From the NCBI RefSeq assembly GCF_030486595.1, contig NZ_JAUJZH010000052.1:1-34405 (forward strand): 34,405 bases of DNA, in the 5' to 3' direction. Source of the DNA: Variovorax ginsengisoli (GTDB taxonomy: Bacteria; Pseudomonadota; Gammaproteobacteria; Burkholderiales; Burkholderiaceae_C). The notes under the pieces were generated by a model. The model made no database searches, was not told the DNA's origin, and worked only from the letters and a program-made list of their open reading frames with translations. Positions 1-6,943 of this stretch are shown piece by piece. The translations under genes were made by a program, and so were the position numbers. Position 1 is the first letter of the stretch, and each line of letters begins with the position of its first letter.

Positions 1-234
1 GTCGCCGGCCGCGATTTCTTCCAGCACCAGCGCCAGCGTCAGGTAGTCGAGCCCGGCGCCGCCGTCTTCCTCGGGCACGCAGATGCCGTAGGCGCCGAGC
101 GCCGCCAGGCCTTCGTGCGCGGCCTTGGGAAAGCTGTGGTCGCGGTCCCATTGCGGCGCGTGGGGCCAGAGTTCAGCCTGCGCAAAGGCGCGCACGGCGT
201 CGCGGATGGCTTCCTGGTCGGCGCTGAGCAGCAT
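1..234 (-). CDS. acyl-CoA dehydrogenase, N-terminal part (cut by window edge)
   Basis: The first 78 residues of a protein that continues beyond the window. The reading begins MLLSADQEAIRDAVRAFAQ and runs to an E-E-I-A-A-G-D stretch, the usual alpha-helical N-terminal domain of FAD-dependent acyl-CoA dehydrogenases. The segment PEEDGGAGLDYLTLALVLEE is typical of that domain. Such enzymes form the trans-2 double bond of acyl-CoA thioesters and pass electrons to ETF. The start lies 10 bases past the stop of the carboxypeptidase gene, so the two are probably co-transcribed with the thiolase further upstream. The catalytic base and substrate pocket are outside the window, so chain-length or branched-chain specificity cannot be judged. 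The family is fairly certain from sequence pattern; the exact enzyme is unknown. Confidence 0.85.
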   Translation of the reverse strand, partial: MLLSADQEAIRDAVRAFAQAELWPHAPQWDRDHSFPKAAHEGLAALGAYGICVPEEDGGAGLDYLTLALVLEEIAAGD

Positions 235-244
235 GATGGCTTCC

Positions 245-1492
245 TTACTTTCCTTGGCCGAGGTCCATGATCAGCTTGCTGGCCATGTACAGCCGGCGCG
301 GGATCGCGCTGGTGTCCACGTACTCGGCCTTGTCGCTGTGGTAGCCGAAGCCGGGCAGGCCCAGGCTTTCGATGACCGGCTTGCCTGCCAGCGCGGCATA
401 GGCGGCGTCGGTGCCGCCGCCGGTGCGCTCGACGATGGCAAGCTCGCCGCCCGCCTCCTTGTAGTAGCCCACCGCCTTGTCGACGAGCTTGCGGCCGCCC
501 TCGCCCGCGTTGAAGGCCGGACGGCCGCGCGTGACGAGCACCTTGACCTCGGCCTCCGGCAGCTTCTTCTGCTGCGCCTTGTGCTCGAGCGTCTTCATCG
601 CGGCATCGAAGTCCTCGTTCTTCGCGTAGCGCACGTCGGCATTCAGCGTGGCGCTGGCCGGGATGATGTTGGACACCGCGCCGGCCTTGCCGATGGTCCA
701 GTTGAAGCGCAGGCCCTTGGCCTTGTCGTCGATGTCCATCGTGCGCAGCACCAGATCGGAAGCCTCGACCAGCGAATTGACGCCGAGCTCGGGCGCCGCG
801 CCGGCATGCGAGGCCTTGCCCGTGATGTTGACCTGGACATAGGCGATGCCCGAGGTGCCGAGCGAGAGGTCTTCCTTGCCGGCGCCGGTGGGCTCGAACG
901 ACAGCACGTAGTCGGCCTTGGCCGCCTCTTCCTGGATCAGGTCGCGCGAGCCGAAGGAGCCCTTTTCCTCGTCGGTGTTGAACAGCACCGTGATCGTGCC
1001 GAAGTCCTTGAAACCGCGGTCCTTGAGCAGCTTGAGCGTATGCACGACGACCGCGTTGCCGCCCTTGTCGTCGGCGATGCCGGGGCCGTAGGCCTTGTCG
1101 CCTTCGACGCGGAACGGCGCCTTGGCGAGGATGCCCTTGAGGTAGACCGTGTCCATGTGCGAGAGCAGCAGCAGGTTCTTGCCGCCCTTGCCCTTCAGCT
1201 TGCCGACGATGTTGTCGCCGACCACGATGCCGGTCGACTTGCTGCGCGTGACCGTGAAGCCCAGCGCCTTGAGCTCGGTCTCGAGGTAGCTGCCGGCCGA
1301 GGCCATGCCGTCGCCGTCACCGGTGCCGGTCTCGATGTTGACCAGCGTCTCGAGCGTCTTGATGACGGCGGGCTTTTCAGCCGTGGCGGCAGCGAACAGT
1401 GCCTGGTCGCGGGTCTGGCTCCAGGCGGCGGGTGCGACGAAGGCGGTGGCGAGCAGCGCGGCCAGCGCGCTGCGGGGGAAAACCGAAGGCAT
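245..1492 (-). CDS. glutamate carboxypeptidase, CPG2 (glucarpidase) type, M20 family
   Basis: A 415-residue secreted zinc peptidase. The N-terminus (about residues 1-25, ending A-W-S-Q) is a signal peptide, so the enzyme should act in the periplasm. All five zinc ligands of the M20 family are visible: His112 (SHMDT), Asp141 (GIADDKGG), Glu176 (NTDEEKGS) with Glu175 beside it, Glu200 (LSFEPT) and His385 (GYHSDK). From memory, length and ligand numbering are identical to Pseudomonas sp. RS-16 carboxypeptidase G2, and long stretches look the same. The expected reaction is removal of C-terminal glutamate from folates and related N-acyl glutamates. The ATG at 1492 was chosen because it opens the signal peptide and has a GGAG upstream; the longer open frame upstream is antisense to the thiolase gene. 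The gene sits 47 bases after the thiolase and before an acyl-CoA dehydrogenase. Confidence 0.93.
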   Translation of the reverse strand: MPSVFPRSALAALLATAFVAPAAWSQTRDQALFAAATAEKPAVIKTLETLVNIETGTGDGDGMASAGSYLETELKALGFTVTRSKSTGIVVGDNIVGKLKGKGGKNLLLLSHMDTVYLKGILAKAPFRVEGDKAYGPGIADDKGGNAVVVHTLKLLKDRGFKDFGTITVLFNTDEEKGSFGSRDLIQEEAAKADYVLSFEPTGAGKEDLSLGTSGIAYVQVNITGKASHAGAAPELGVNSLVEASDLVLRTMDIDDKAKGLRFNWTIGKAGAVSNIIPASATLNADVRYAKNEDFDAAMKTLEHKAQQKKLPEAEVKVLVTRGRPAFNAGEGGRKLVDKAVGYYKEAGGELAIVERTGGGTDAAYAALAGKPVIESLGLPGFGYHSDKAEYVDTSAIPRRLYMASKLIMDLGQGK

Positions 1493-1539
1493 CGAAAAGG
1501 AACTCCGAAAAAGAAGAAAAGTGATTCTAGGAAGGCGCG

Positions 1540-2724
1540 TCAGACCAGCTCGATCGCCACCGCCGTGCCTTCGCCGCCACCGATGCACAAGGTCGCGACG
1601 CCGCGCTTCTTGCCGCGCTGCTGCAGCGCATGGATCAGCGTCACCATGATGCGCGCGCCGCTGGCACCGATCGGGTGGCCCAGCGCGCAGGCGCCGCCGT
1701 GGACGTTGACGATGTCGTGCGACACGCCCAGCTCGTGCATCAGCGCCATCGGCACCACCGCGAAAGCCTCGTTGACCTCCCACAGGTCGACGTCCTTGAC
1801 GCTCCAGCCGGTCTTCTTGAACAGCTTGGCGACCGCGCCCACCGGGGCGGTGGAGAACCACTCGGGCTGCTGCGCATGCGTGGCGTGGGCGACGATGCGG
1901 GCAATCGGCTTCGCGCCGTTCTTCTTGGCGCCGCTGCCGGTCATCATCACCAGCGCCGCAGCGCCGTCGTTGATCGACGAGCTCGACGCCGCGGTGATGG
2001 TGCCGCCGTCCTTCTTGAAGGCCGGCTTGAGCGTCGGGATCTTGTCGAGCTTGACCTTGCCCGGACCCTCGTCGATCTCGATCACGGTGTCGCCGCCGCG
2101 GCCCTTGACTGTGACCGCGGCGATCTCGGCCTTGAAGGCGCCGGAGCTGGTCGCCGCCTTGGCGCGCTCGACGCTGGCGATCGCGAAGGCATCCTGCTGC
2201 TCGCGCGTGAACTTGTACTTGGCCGCGCAGTCCTCGCCGAAGGTGCCCATCGAGCGCCCCGGCTGGTAGGCGTCTTCCAGGCCGTCGAGCATCATGTGGT
2301 CGAAGATGCGGTCGTGGCCCATGCGGTAGCCGCCGCGGCCCTTGAGCATCAGGTAGGGCGCGTTGGTCATGCTCTCCATGCCGCCGGCCACCATGACCTC
2401 GTGGGTGCCTGCCAGCAGCATGTCGTGCGCCAGCATCGCGGCCTTCATGGCCGAGCCGCACATCTTGCTGAGCGTGACCGCGCCCGCGCTGTCGGGCAGG
2501 CCGCCCTTGTAGGCCGCCTGGCGCGCCGGCGCCTGGCCCTGGCCGGCCATCAGGCAGTTGCCGAACAGCACCTCGCCGACGCTGTCGGCCGGGATGCCGG
2601 CGCGCTCGACCGCCGCCTTGATGGCGACGCCGCCGAGGTCATGCGCCGAGAGGGATGAGAAGTCGCCCTGGAAGCCGCCCATCGGGGTGCGGGCGGCGCC
2701 GACGATCACGATCGATTCGCTCAT
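1540..2724 (-). CDS. acetyl-CoA C-acetyltransferase (thiolase)
   Basis: A 394-residue thiolase of standard length. The acyl-accepting cysteine is Cys89 in KMCGSAMKAA. The C-terminal catalytic pair is His350 in ALGHPIGASGAR and Cys380 in CIGGGEGTA. The enzyme joins two acetyl-CoA to acetoacetyl-CoA or runs the reverse cleavage. That can serve polyhydroxybutyrate synthesis, ketone-body use or fatty-acid and branched-chain amino-acid breakdown. No phaB or phaC is next to it; the neighbours (acyl-CoA dehydrogenase downstream, aceK upstream) favour a catabolic role, but this is inference. It starts 33 bases after the aceK stop and is probably transcribed with it. The specific symbol (atoB, phaA or other) cannot be settled from sequence alone. 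Confidence 0.93.
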   Translation of the reverse strand: MSESIVIVGAARTPMGGFQGDFSSLSAHDLGGVAIKAAVERAGIPADSVGEVLFGNCLMAGQGQAPARQAAYKGGLPDSAGAVTLSKMCGSAMKAAMLAHDMLLAGTHEVMVAGGMESMTNAPYLMLKGRGGYRMGHDRIFDHMMLDGLEDAYQPGRSMGTFGEDCAAKYKFTREQQDAFAIASVERAKAATSSGAFKAEIAAVTVKGRGGDTVIEIDEGPGKVKLDKIPTLKPAFKKDGGTITAASSSSINDGAAALVMMTGSGAKKNGAKPIARIVAHATHAQQPEWFSTAPVGAVAKLFKKTGWSVKDVDLWEVNEAFAVVPMALMHELGVSHDIVNVHGGACALGHPIGASGARIMVTLIHALQQRGKKRGVATLCIGGGEGTAVAIELV

Positions 2725-2757
2725 GGATTTGCTCCTTCAGTGGTTGTCAGTCAGAAA

Positions 2758-4569
2758 TCAGAAATAGGGGGTGGCGTTGTCGTGCTTGAAGCGCAGCGAC
2801 TCGTCGTAGGGAAAGACGTCCAGCATCTGCCCGGCCTGGATGCGCTGCTTGTGGCTCTGCCAGAAGGCGGCGTCGAGCAGGTCGGCATGGTGGGCCATGA
2901 AGGCCTCGCGCACCGCCGGGTTGCCGAGCAGGAAGGGCTCGAAGGTCTCCGGGAAGACGTCCTTCGGGCCGACCGAATACCAGACCTCGCCGCTCATCTC
3001 GTCCTCTTCGTTGCGCGGCGCCGGCACCTTGCGGAAATTGCAGTCGGTGAGGTATTCGATCTCGTCATAGTCGTAGAACACCACCTTGCCGCCGCGCGTG
3101 AGGCCGAAGTTCTTCCAGAGCATGTCGCCCGGGAAGATGTTGGCCGCCACCATGTCCTTGATCGCATTGCCGTACTCGATCACCGCGTGCTCCAGTTGCT
3201 TGCTCGCGCGCCGCGCGTGCTCGGGCTGCGCCAGCAGGTCGAAGGACTCCTGCAGGAAGAGGTTCAGCGGGATCATGCGGCGCTCGATGTAGACGTGCTT
3301 GACCACGATCTCCATTTCCCCGTTGCCGTCGCGGTCGCCGATCTCGAGCTGGCTCGGCGCGAACTTGCGGATTTCCTCGATCAGCTCGGGCTCGAAGCGG
3401 TCGAACGGAAAGCCGACGTCGCTGTACTCCAGCGTGTCGGCCATCCGCCCCACGCGGTCGTGCTGCTTCACGAGCAGGTACTTGCGCTTGACCTGCTCGC
3501 GCGTGGTGTCCTTCTGCGGCGGGAAGAAGTCCTTGATGACCTTGAACACGTACGGAAACGACGGCAGGTCGAACACCAGCATCACCATGCCCTTGATGCC
3601 CGGCGCGATGCGGAACCGGTCGGTGGAATAGTTGAGGTGGTAGAGGAAGTCGCGATAGAACAGCGTCTTGCCCTGCTTGGCCAGGCCGAGCGCGTTGTAG
3701 ATCTCGGCGCGCGGCTTGCGCGGCATCAGCGAGCGCAGGAACTGCACGTAGGCCGAAGGCACCTCCATGTCCACCATGAAGTAGGCCCGCGCGAAGCTGA
3801 ACAGCATCTGCAGGTCTTCCTCGCCGAACAGCGCGGCGTCGACATGGAACCGGCCCTCCGCGTCGTGCAGGATCGGCAGCGCGAACGGCATCTCGATGAA
3901 GCCGTTGTTGATCTTGCCGACCACGTAGGCGCCCTTGTTGCGGTAGAACAGCCCCGACAGCACCTGCAGCTGGAAATTGGCGCGCAGCTTGACCTGGTGG
4001 AAGCGTCCGAGAATCGCGGCCGCCACGCGTTCGGCATCGCGGCGCCGGTCGGCATAGCGCCCTTGCAGCGCGTAGTCCTCGAGCATCCGCTCGACCGTGT
4101 CGGCCAGCGTTTCGCGTTCGGGGTAGTAGGCGCGGTAGGTCGGCGCGTCGCGCGGCTCGATGTACTCGGTGCTGATCGCCGGCCGCACGAAGATGAAATC
4201 GTTCTGGAAATAGGCCCGGTGCAGGATCTTGGTCGTGACCGAATTGAAGAAGGTCTCGGCCAGTTCCGGCTGGTGGTGGTCGACCAGCAGGCCGATGAAG
4301 TGCAGCTTGATCTGGTGCCAGACCTCCATCGGCTGCTCGCCGGCCTTGAATTCCTTCTCGAGCCGTGCCACCGCCTCGCCGACCCGCAGGTCGTAGAACT
4401 CGATCCGCTCGCGCTGGGCCCGCTGCTGGCCGTGCCAGTCGGCGGTCTCGAAGCGGTGCTTGGCGCGCGCCGACTCGGCGCGGAAGAGCCGATAGTGCCT
4501 ATCGAAGCCGTCGCGCATCGCCCGGGCGATGTCATAGGCGAGCGGCGAATCGAGGCGCTGCGGGAACAT
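2758..4569 (-). CDS. aceK: isocitrate dehydrogenase kinase/phosphatase
   Basis: A 603-residue AceK, full length for the family. It phosphorylates and dephosphorylates isocitrate dehydrogenase, throttling the TCA cycle so that isocitrate enters the glyoxylate bypass during growth on acetate or fatty acids. The N-terminal regulatory half starts FPQRLDSPLAYDIARAM. The C-terminal kinase half carries FPGDMLWKNFG and YDYDEIEYL (residues about 499-507), the conserved Asp-containing nucleotide and metal site of AceK. The usual partners aceB and aceA are not in the window. The gene lies between carbonic anhydrase (13 bases upstream) and the thiolase, consistent with a role when acetyl-CoA is the carbon source. 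The bifunctional activity is family knowledge; no motif departs from expectation. Confidence 0.95.
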   Translation of the reverse strand: MFPQRLDSPLAYDIARAMRDGFDRHYRLFRAESARAKHRFETADWHGQQRAQRERIEFYDLRVGEAVARLEKEFKAGEQPMEVWHQIKLHFIGLLVDHHQPELAETFFNSVTTKILHRAYFQNDFIFVRPAISTEYIEPRDAPTYRAYYPERETLADTVERMLEDYALQGRYADRRRDAERVAAAILGRFHQVKLRANFQLQVLSGLFYRNKGAYVVGKINNGFIEMPFALPILHDAEGRFHVDAALFGEEDLQMLFSFARAYFMVDMEVPSAYVQFLRSLMPRKPRAEIYNALGLAKQGKTLFYRDFLYHLNYSTDRFRIAPGIKGMVMLVFDLPSFPYVFKVIKDFFPPQKDTTREQVKRKYLLVKQHDRVGRMADTLEYSDVGFPFDRFEPELIEEIRKFAPSQLEIGDRDGNGEMEIVVKHVYIERRMIPLNLFLQESFDLLAQPEHARRASKQLEHAVIEYGNAIKDMVAANIFPGDMLWKNFGLTRGGKVVFYDYDEIEYLTDCNFRKVPAPRNEEDEMSGEVWYSVGPKDVFPETFEPFLLGNPAVREAFMAHHADLLDAAFWQSHKQRIQAGQMLDVFPYDESLRFKHDNATPYF

Positions 4570-4582
4570 GGCCGGTACCGGA

Positions 4583-5284
4583 CTACTTGATGTATTCGGA
4601 CGTGCCCGTATCCACCGGCTTGCTCCACTTGTAGCGGATGCGCTGCACGGCGGCGCGGTACTGGTTCTCCATCGGCTTGGTGCCGTCGACGGTGAGCTCC
4701 AGGTCCTGGATGAGTCCGTCGTGCACGCCGAAGGCCCAGCCGTGGATCGTGACCGACTGGTTGCGGCTCCAGGCGTCCTGCATGACGGTGCTGACGGCCA
4801 CGTTGACCACCTGCTCCGCCACGTTCAGCTCGCACAGGGCATTGGCGCGCGCGGACTCGGGCAGGCTGTCGAGCATCACGTGGTGGCGGTCGCGCACGTC
4901 CTGGATGTGGCGCAGCCAGTTGTCGGCGATGCCGATGCGCGCGCCTTCGAGCGCCGCCTGCACGCCGGAGCAGCCGTAGTGGCCGACCACCATGATGTGC
5001 TGGACCTTGAGCCGCTCGACCGCGAACTGGATCGCCGACAGCGCGTTGAGGTCGGAATGCACCACGATGTTGGCGACGTTGCGGTGCACGAAGACCTCGC
5101 CCGGCTCGAGGCCGGTGATCTGGTTCGCGGGCACCCGGCTGTCGGAGCAGCCGATCCACATGTACTTGGGGGTCTGCTGCTTCACCAGGCTGGTGAAGAA
5201 GCCGGGCCGGTCGCGCTCCATGCGCGACGACCAGGCGCGGTTGTGTGCGAACAGGTCCTCGAGGGAGTCGGGCTTGTTTTCCAT
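4583..5284 (-). CDS. can: beta-carbonic anhydrase
   Basis: A 233-residue beta-class carbonic anhydrase interconverting CO2 and bicarbonate in the cytoplasm. Zinc ligands are visible as Cys46 and Asp48 in IGCSDSR (with the Asp-Arg dyad partner Arg50), and His102 and Cys105 in VGHYGCSG. The spacing matches the Escherichia coli Can type. Bicarbonate supply for carboxylases and anaplerosis is the usual role. The start ATG at 5284 opens MENKPDSLEDLFAHN, the typical N-terminus. aceK follows after 13 bases, so the two are likely one transcript. The C-terminal tail after about residue 205 is slightly longer than in E. coli, which is common in this order. Confidence 0.95.
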   Translation of the reverse strand: MENKPDSLEDLFAHNRAWSSRMERDRPGFFTSLVKQQTPKYMWIGCSDSRVPANQITGLEPGEVFVHRNVANIVVHSDLNALSAIQFAVERLKVQHIMVVGHYGCSGVQAALEGARIGIADNWLRHIQDVRDRHHVMLDSLPESARANALCELNVAEQVVNVAVSTVMQDAWSRNQSVTIHGWAFGVHDGLIQDLELTVDGTKPMENQYRAAVQRIRYKWSKPVDTGTSEYIK

Positions 5285-5330
5285 GGTCTTTTTCGTGTTG
5301 AAAGGGTTGGGGGAATGCTATCGGCAGGGC

Positions 5331-5726
5331 TCAGCGCGCTTTCGGCTTCGATGCGCGCGCCAGCGCCGCCCGGGCCTGCTTTTCCTGGGCCCGGACCTCG
5401 TCCAGGTTCGCCTGCAGCTCGGCCAGCTGGGCTTCGAGCTGCTCGCGGTGGGCGCCGAGCACGCCGAGGAAACGCTCCAGCTGCACAGCGGTGTCGCGCG
5501 GGCTGTCGTACATGTCGAGTATCTCGCGCGCCTCGGTCAGCTTCAGCCCGAGCCGCTTGGCCCGCAGTGTCAACGTCAGCCGGGCCCGGTCGCGCGAAGT
5601 GTAGATTCGCTGCAGTCCGGCCCGGCGCGGCGCCAGCAGGCCCATGTCCTCGTAGAAGCGGATCGCCCGGGTGGTGAGGTCGAACTCCTTGGCGAGTTCG
5701 CCGATGGTGAAGGTCTGCGAAGGCAT
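5331..5726 (-). CDS. MerR-family transcriptional regulator, LiuR-like
   Basis: A 131-residue MerR regulator. The N-terminal winged helix-turn-helix is clear (TIGELAKEFDLTTRAIRFYEDMG, shown here as a family signature at residues 7-29). A long charged coiled coil from about residue 75 to 120 should form the antiparallel dimer. There are no metal-binding cysteines, so it is not a metal or redox sensor of the CueR/SoxR kind. The overall form resembles LiuR, which senses branched-chain acyl-CoA catabolites in proteobacteria. It is divergent from the MBL hydrolase gene, and a 20-base palindrome of the LiuR type lies between them, so it probably controls that gene and itself. The assignment to LiuR is by resemblance and operator, not by proof of ligand. 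Confidence 0.85.
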   Translation of the reverse strand: MPSQTFTIGELAKEFDLTTRAIRFYEDMGLLAPRRAGLQRIYTSRDRARLTLTLRAKRLGLKLTEAREILDMYDSPRDTAVQLERFLGVLGAHREQLEAQLAELQANLDEVRAQEKQARAALARASKPKAR

Positions 5727-5795
5727 GAAAAATGGGTCGGAGCGTGGGCGACAGCAAGGTCGGGCGGCACTGCCTACAATGTCGGCTCAAAGCCA

Positions 5796-5815
5796 TGACG
5801 TTTACGTTAACGTCA
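5796..5815. promoter_or_regulatory. MerR/LiuR-type palindromic operator
   Basis: A 20-base inverted repeat with 9 of 10 base pairs matching (half TGACGTTTAC, other half GTTAACGTCA). It lies between the divergent merR and MBL genes. Its end is only seven bases before the MBL start codon. LiuR-family sites known from proteobacteria are A/T-containing palindromes with ACGT cores, and this fits. MerR activators bind between unusually spaced -35 and -10 elements, so transcription of the MBL gene may begin at or very near its ATG. A TTGACG hexamer on the minus strand at 5811-5816 could serve merR. The palindrome is seen directly; the protein that binds it is inferred. Confidence 0.7.
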
Positions 5816-5822
5816 ATCGTAC

Positions 5823-6884
5823 ATGAACCTTCTCGAACGCGAACTCCACTACCCCCTCGGCGACACCCTGCCGGCGCCCGGCCAGACGGTCGAAGTGGCG
5901 CCCGGCATCCGCTGGATCCGCATGGCGCTGCCCTTCGCGCTCGACCACATCAATCTCTGGCTGCTGCGCGACAGCATCGACGGCGTCGAAGGCTGGAGCG
6001 TGGTCGACTGCTGCATCTCGCATGACGCGGCCCGCGCGCAATGGGAGCAGATCTTCGAGACGCAGCTCCAGGGGCTGCCGATCCTGCGCGTCATCGTGAC
6101 CCACATGCACCCCGACCACATCGGCCTGGCGCACTGGCTCTGCGACCGCTGGAAGGCGCCGCTCTGGATCAGTTCGACCGACTACCACGTCGCGCGCGTG
6201 CTCACCACCGCCGGCGACACGCTGGCCGGCGGCGACGCGGCGGCCGACTTCTTCGCCTCGCACGGCCTGACCGACCCCGAGGCAGTCGCCAAGATCCGCG
6301 CCCGCACCAGCTACTACGCCAATATGGTGCCGTCGGTGCCGGCCAGCTTCGTGCGCATGCTCGACGGCGACGACGTCATGATCGGCGGCCGCGCCTGGCG
6401 CTGCATCAGCGGCTACGGCCATGCCCCCGAGCACATCGCGCTCTACTGCGAAGAACTCAACGTGCTGCTCGGCGGCGACATGATGCTGCCGCGAATCTCG
6501 ACCAACGTGAGCGTGCACGCGGGCGAGCCCGAAGCGAATGCGCTGCGACTGTTCCTCGACAGCATCGAGCGCTTCAAGGCGCTGCCGGTCGACACCCTGG
6601 GCCTGCCTTCGCACGGCAAGCCCTTCACCGGCATCCATCGCCGCGTCGAGCAACTGCAGGAGCATCACCGCGACCGCCTGGCCGAGCTTCTGGAAGCCTG
6701 CCTGGCCCGCCCGCACAGCGCCGCCGAGGGCCTGCCGATCCTGTTCAAGCGCGCGCTCGACCTGCACCAGATGACCTTCGCGATGGGCGAGACCGTGGCC
6801 CACCTGCACCTGCTGTGGTTCTCCGGCCAGCTGCGCCGCCGGCTCGGCGACGATGGCATCTACCGGTTCGGCGCGCTGGCATGA
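5823..6884 (+). CDS. MBL-fold metallo-hydrolase
   Basis: A 353-residue metallo-beta-lactamase-fold hydrolase. The metal-binding motif THMHPDHIG gives His94, His96, Asp98 and His99. Further ligands are likely His200 (GYGHAPEH) and Asp219 (LGGDMML), and a C-terminal PSHGKPF histidine. The C-terminal third is a helical extension seen in family members annotated as beta-lactamase domain proteins near acyl-CoA genes. Substrate is unknown; thioesters such as acyl-CoA or glutathione esters are possible. No Shine-Dalgarno is visible before the ATG, and the operator abuts the start, suggesting a leaderless or very short leader. The stop overlaps the ATG of a 20-codon frame by four bases. Confidence 0.88.
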   Translation: MNLLERELHYPLGDTLPAPGQTVEVAPGIRWIRMALPFALDHINLWLLRDSIDGVEGWSVVDCCISHDAARAQWEQIFETQLQGLPILRVIVTHMHPDHIGLAHWLCDRWKAPLWISSTDYHVARVLTTAGDTLAGGDAAADFFASHGLTDPEAVAKIRARTSYYANMVPSVPASFVRMLDGDDVMIGGRAWRCISGYGHAPEHIALYCEELNVLLGGDMMLPRISTNVSVHAGEPEANALRLFLDSIERFKALPVDTLGLPSHGKPFTGIHRRVEQLQEHHRDRLAELLEACLARPHSAAEGLPILFKRALDLHQMTFAMGETVAHLHLLWFSGQLRRRLGDDGIYRFGALA

Positions 6885-6943
6885 GCCGCCGGGCCGCTCC
6901 CAAGGCGAATACCGAAGCGCTGCTGCGCGAAGGTGCTCCATGA
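6881..6943 (+). repeat. short intergenic element with bridging 20-codon frame
   Basis: The 55 bases between the MBL stop and the kinase start carry an open frame of 20 codons (MSRRAAPKANTEALLREGAP). Its ATG overlaps the MBL stop in ATGA. Its TGA overlaps the kinase ATG, again in ATGA. The GAAGG near its end is the ribosome-binding site for the kinase. The core CCGCCGGGCCGC followed by CAAGGCG recurs, slightly altered, at 21854-21919, which has the same ATGA-to-ATGA layout, and the 12-base part recurs exactly at 16353-16364. It is best read as a repeat family of this genome that keeps ribosomes moving between genes. Whether the peptide itself has a role is unknown. Confidence 0.55.

Noticed and set aside
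125..2269. 714-codon open frame on the plus strand
   Set aside because: Antisense to the carboxypeptidase and thiolase genes, low-complexity composition and no motif.
2740..4590. 616-codon open frame on the plus strand
   Set aside because: Exact antisense shadow of aceK; no family feature.
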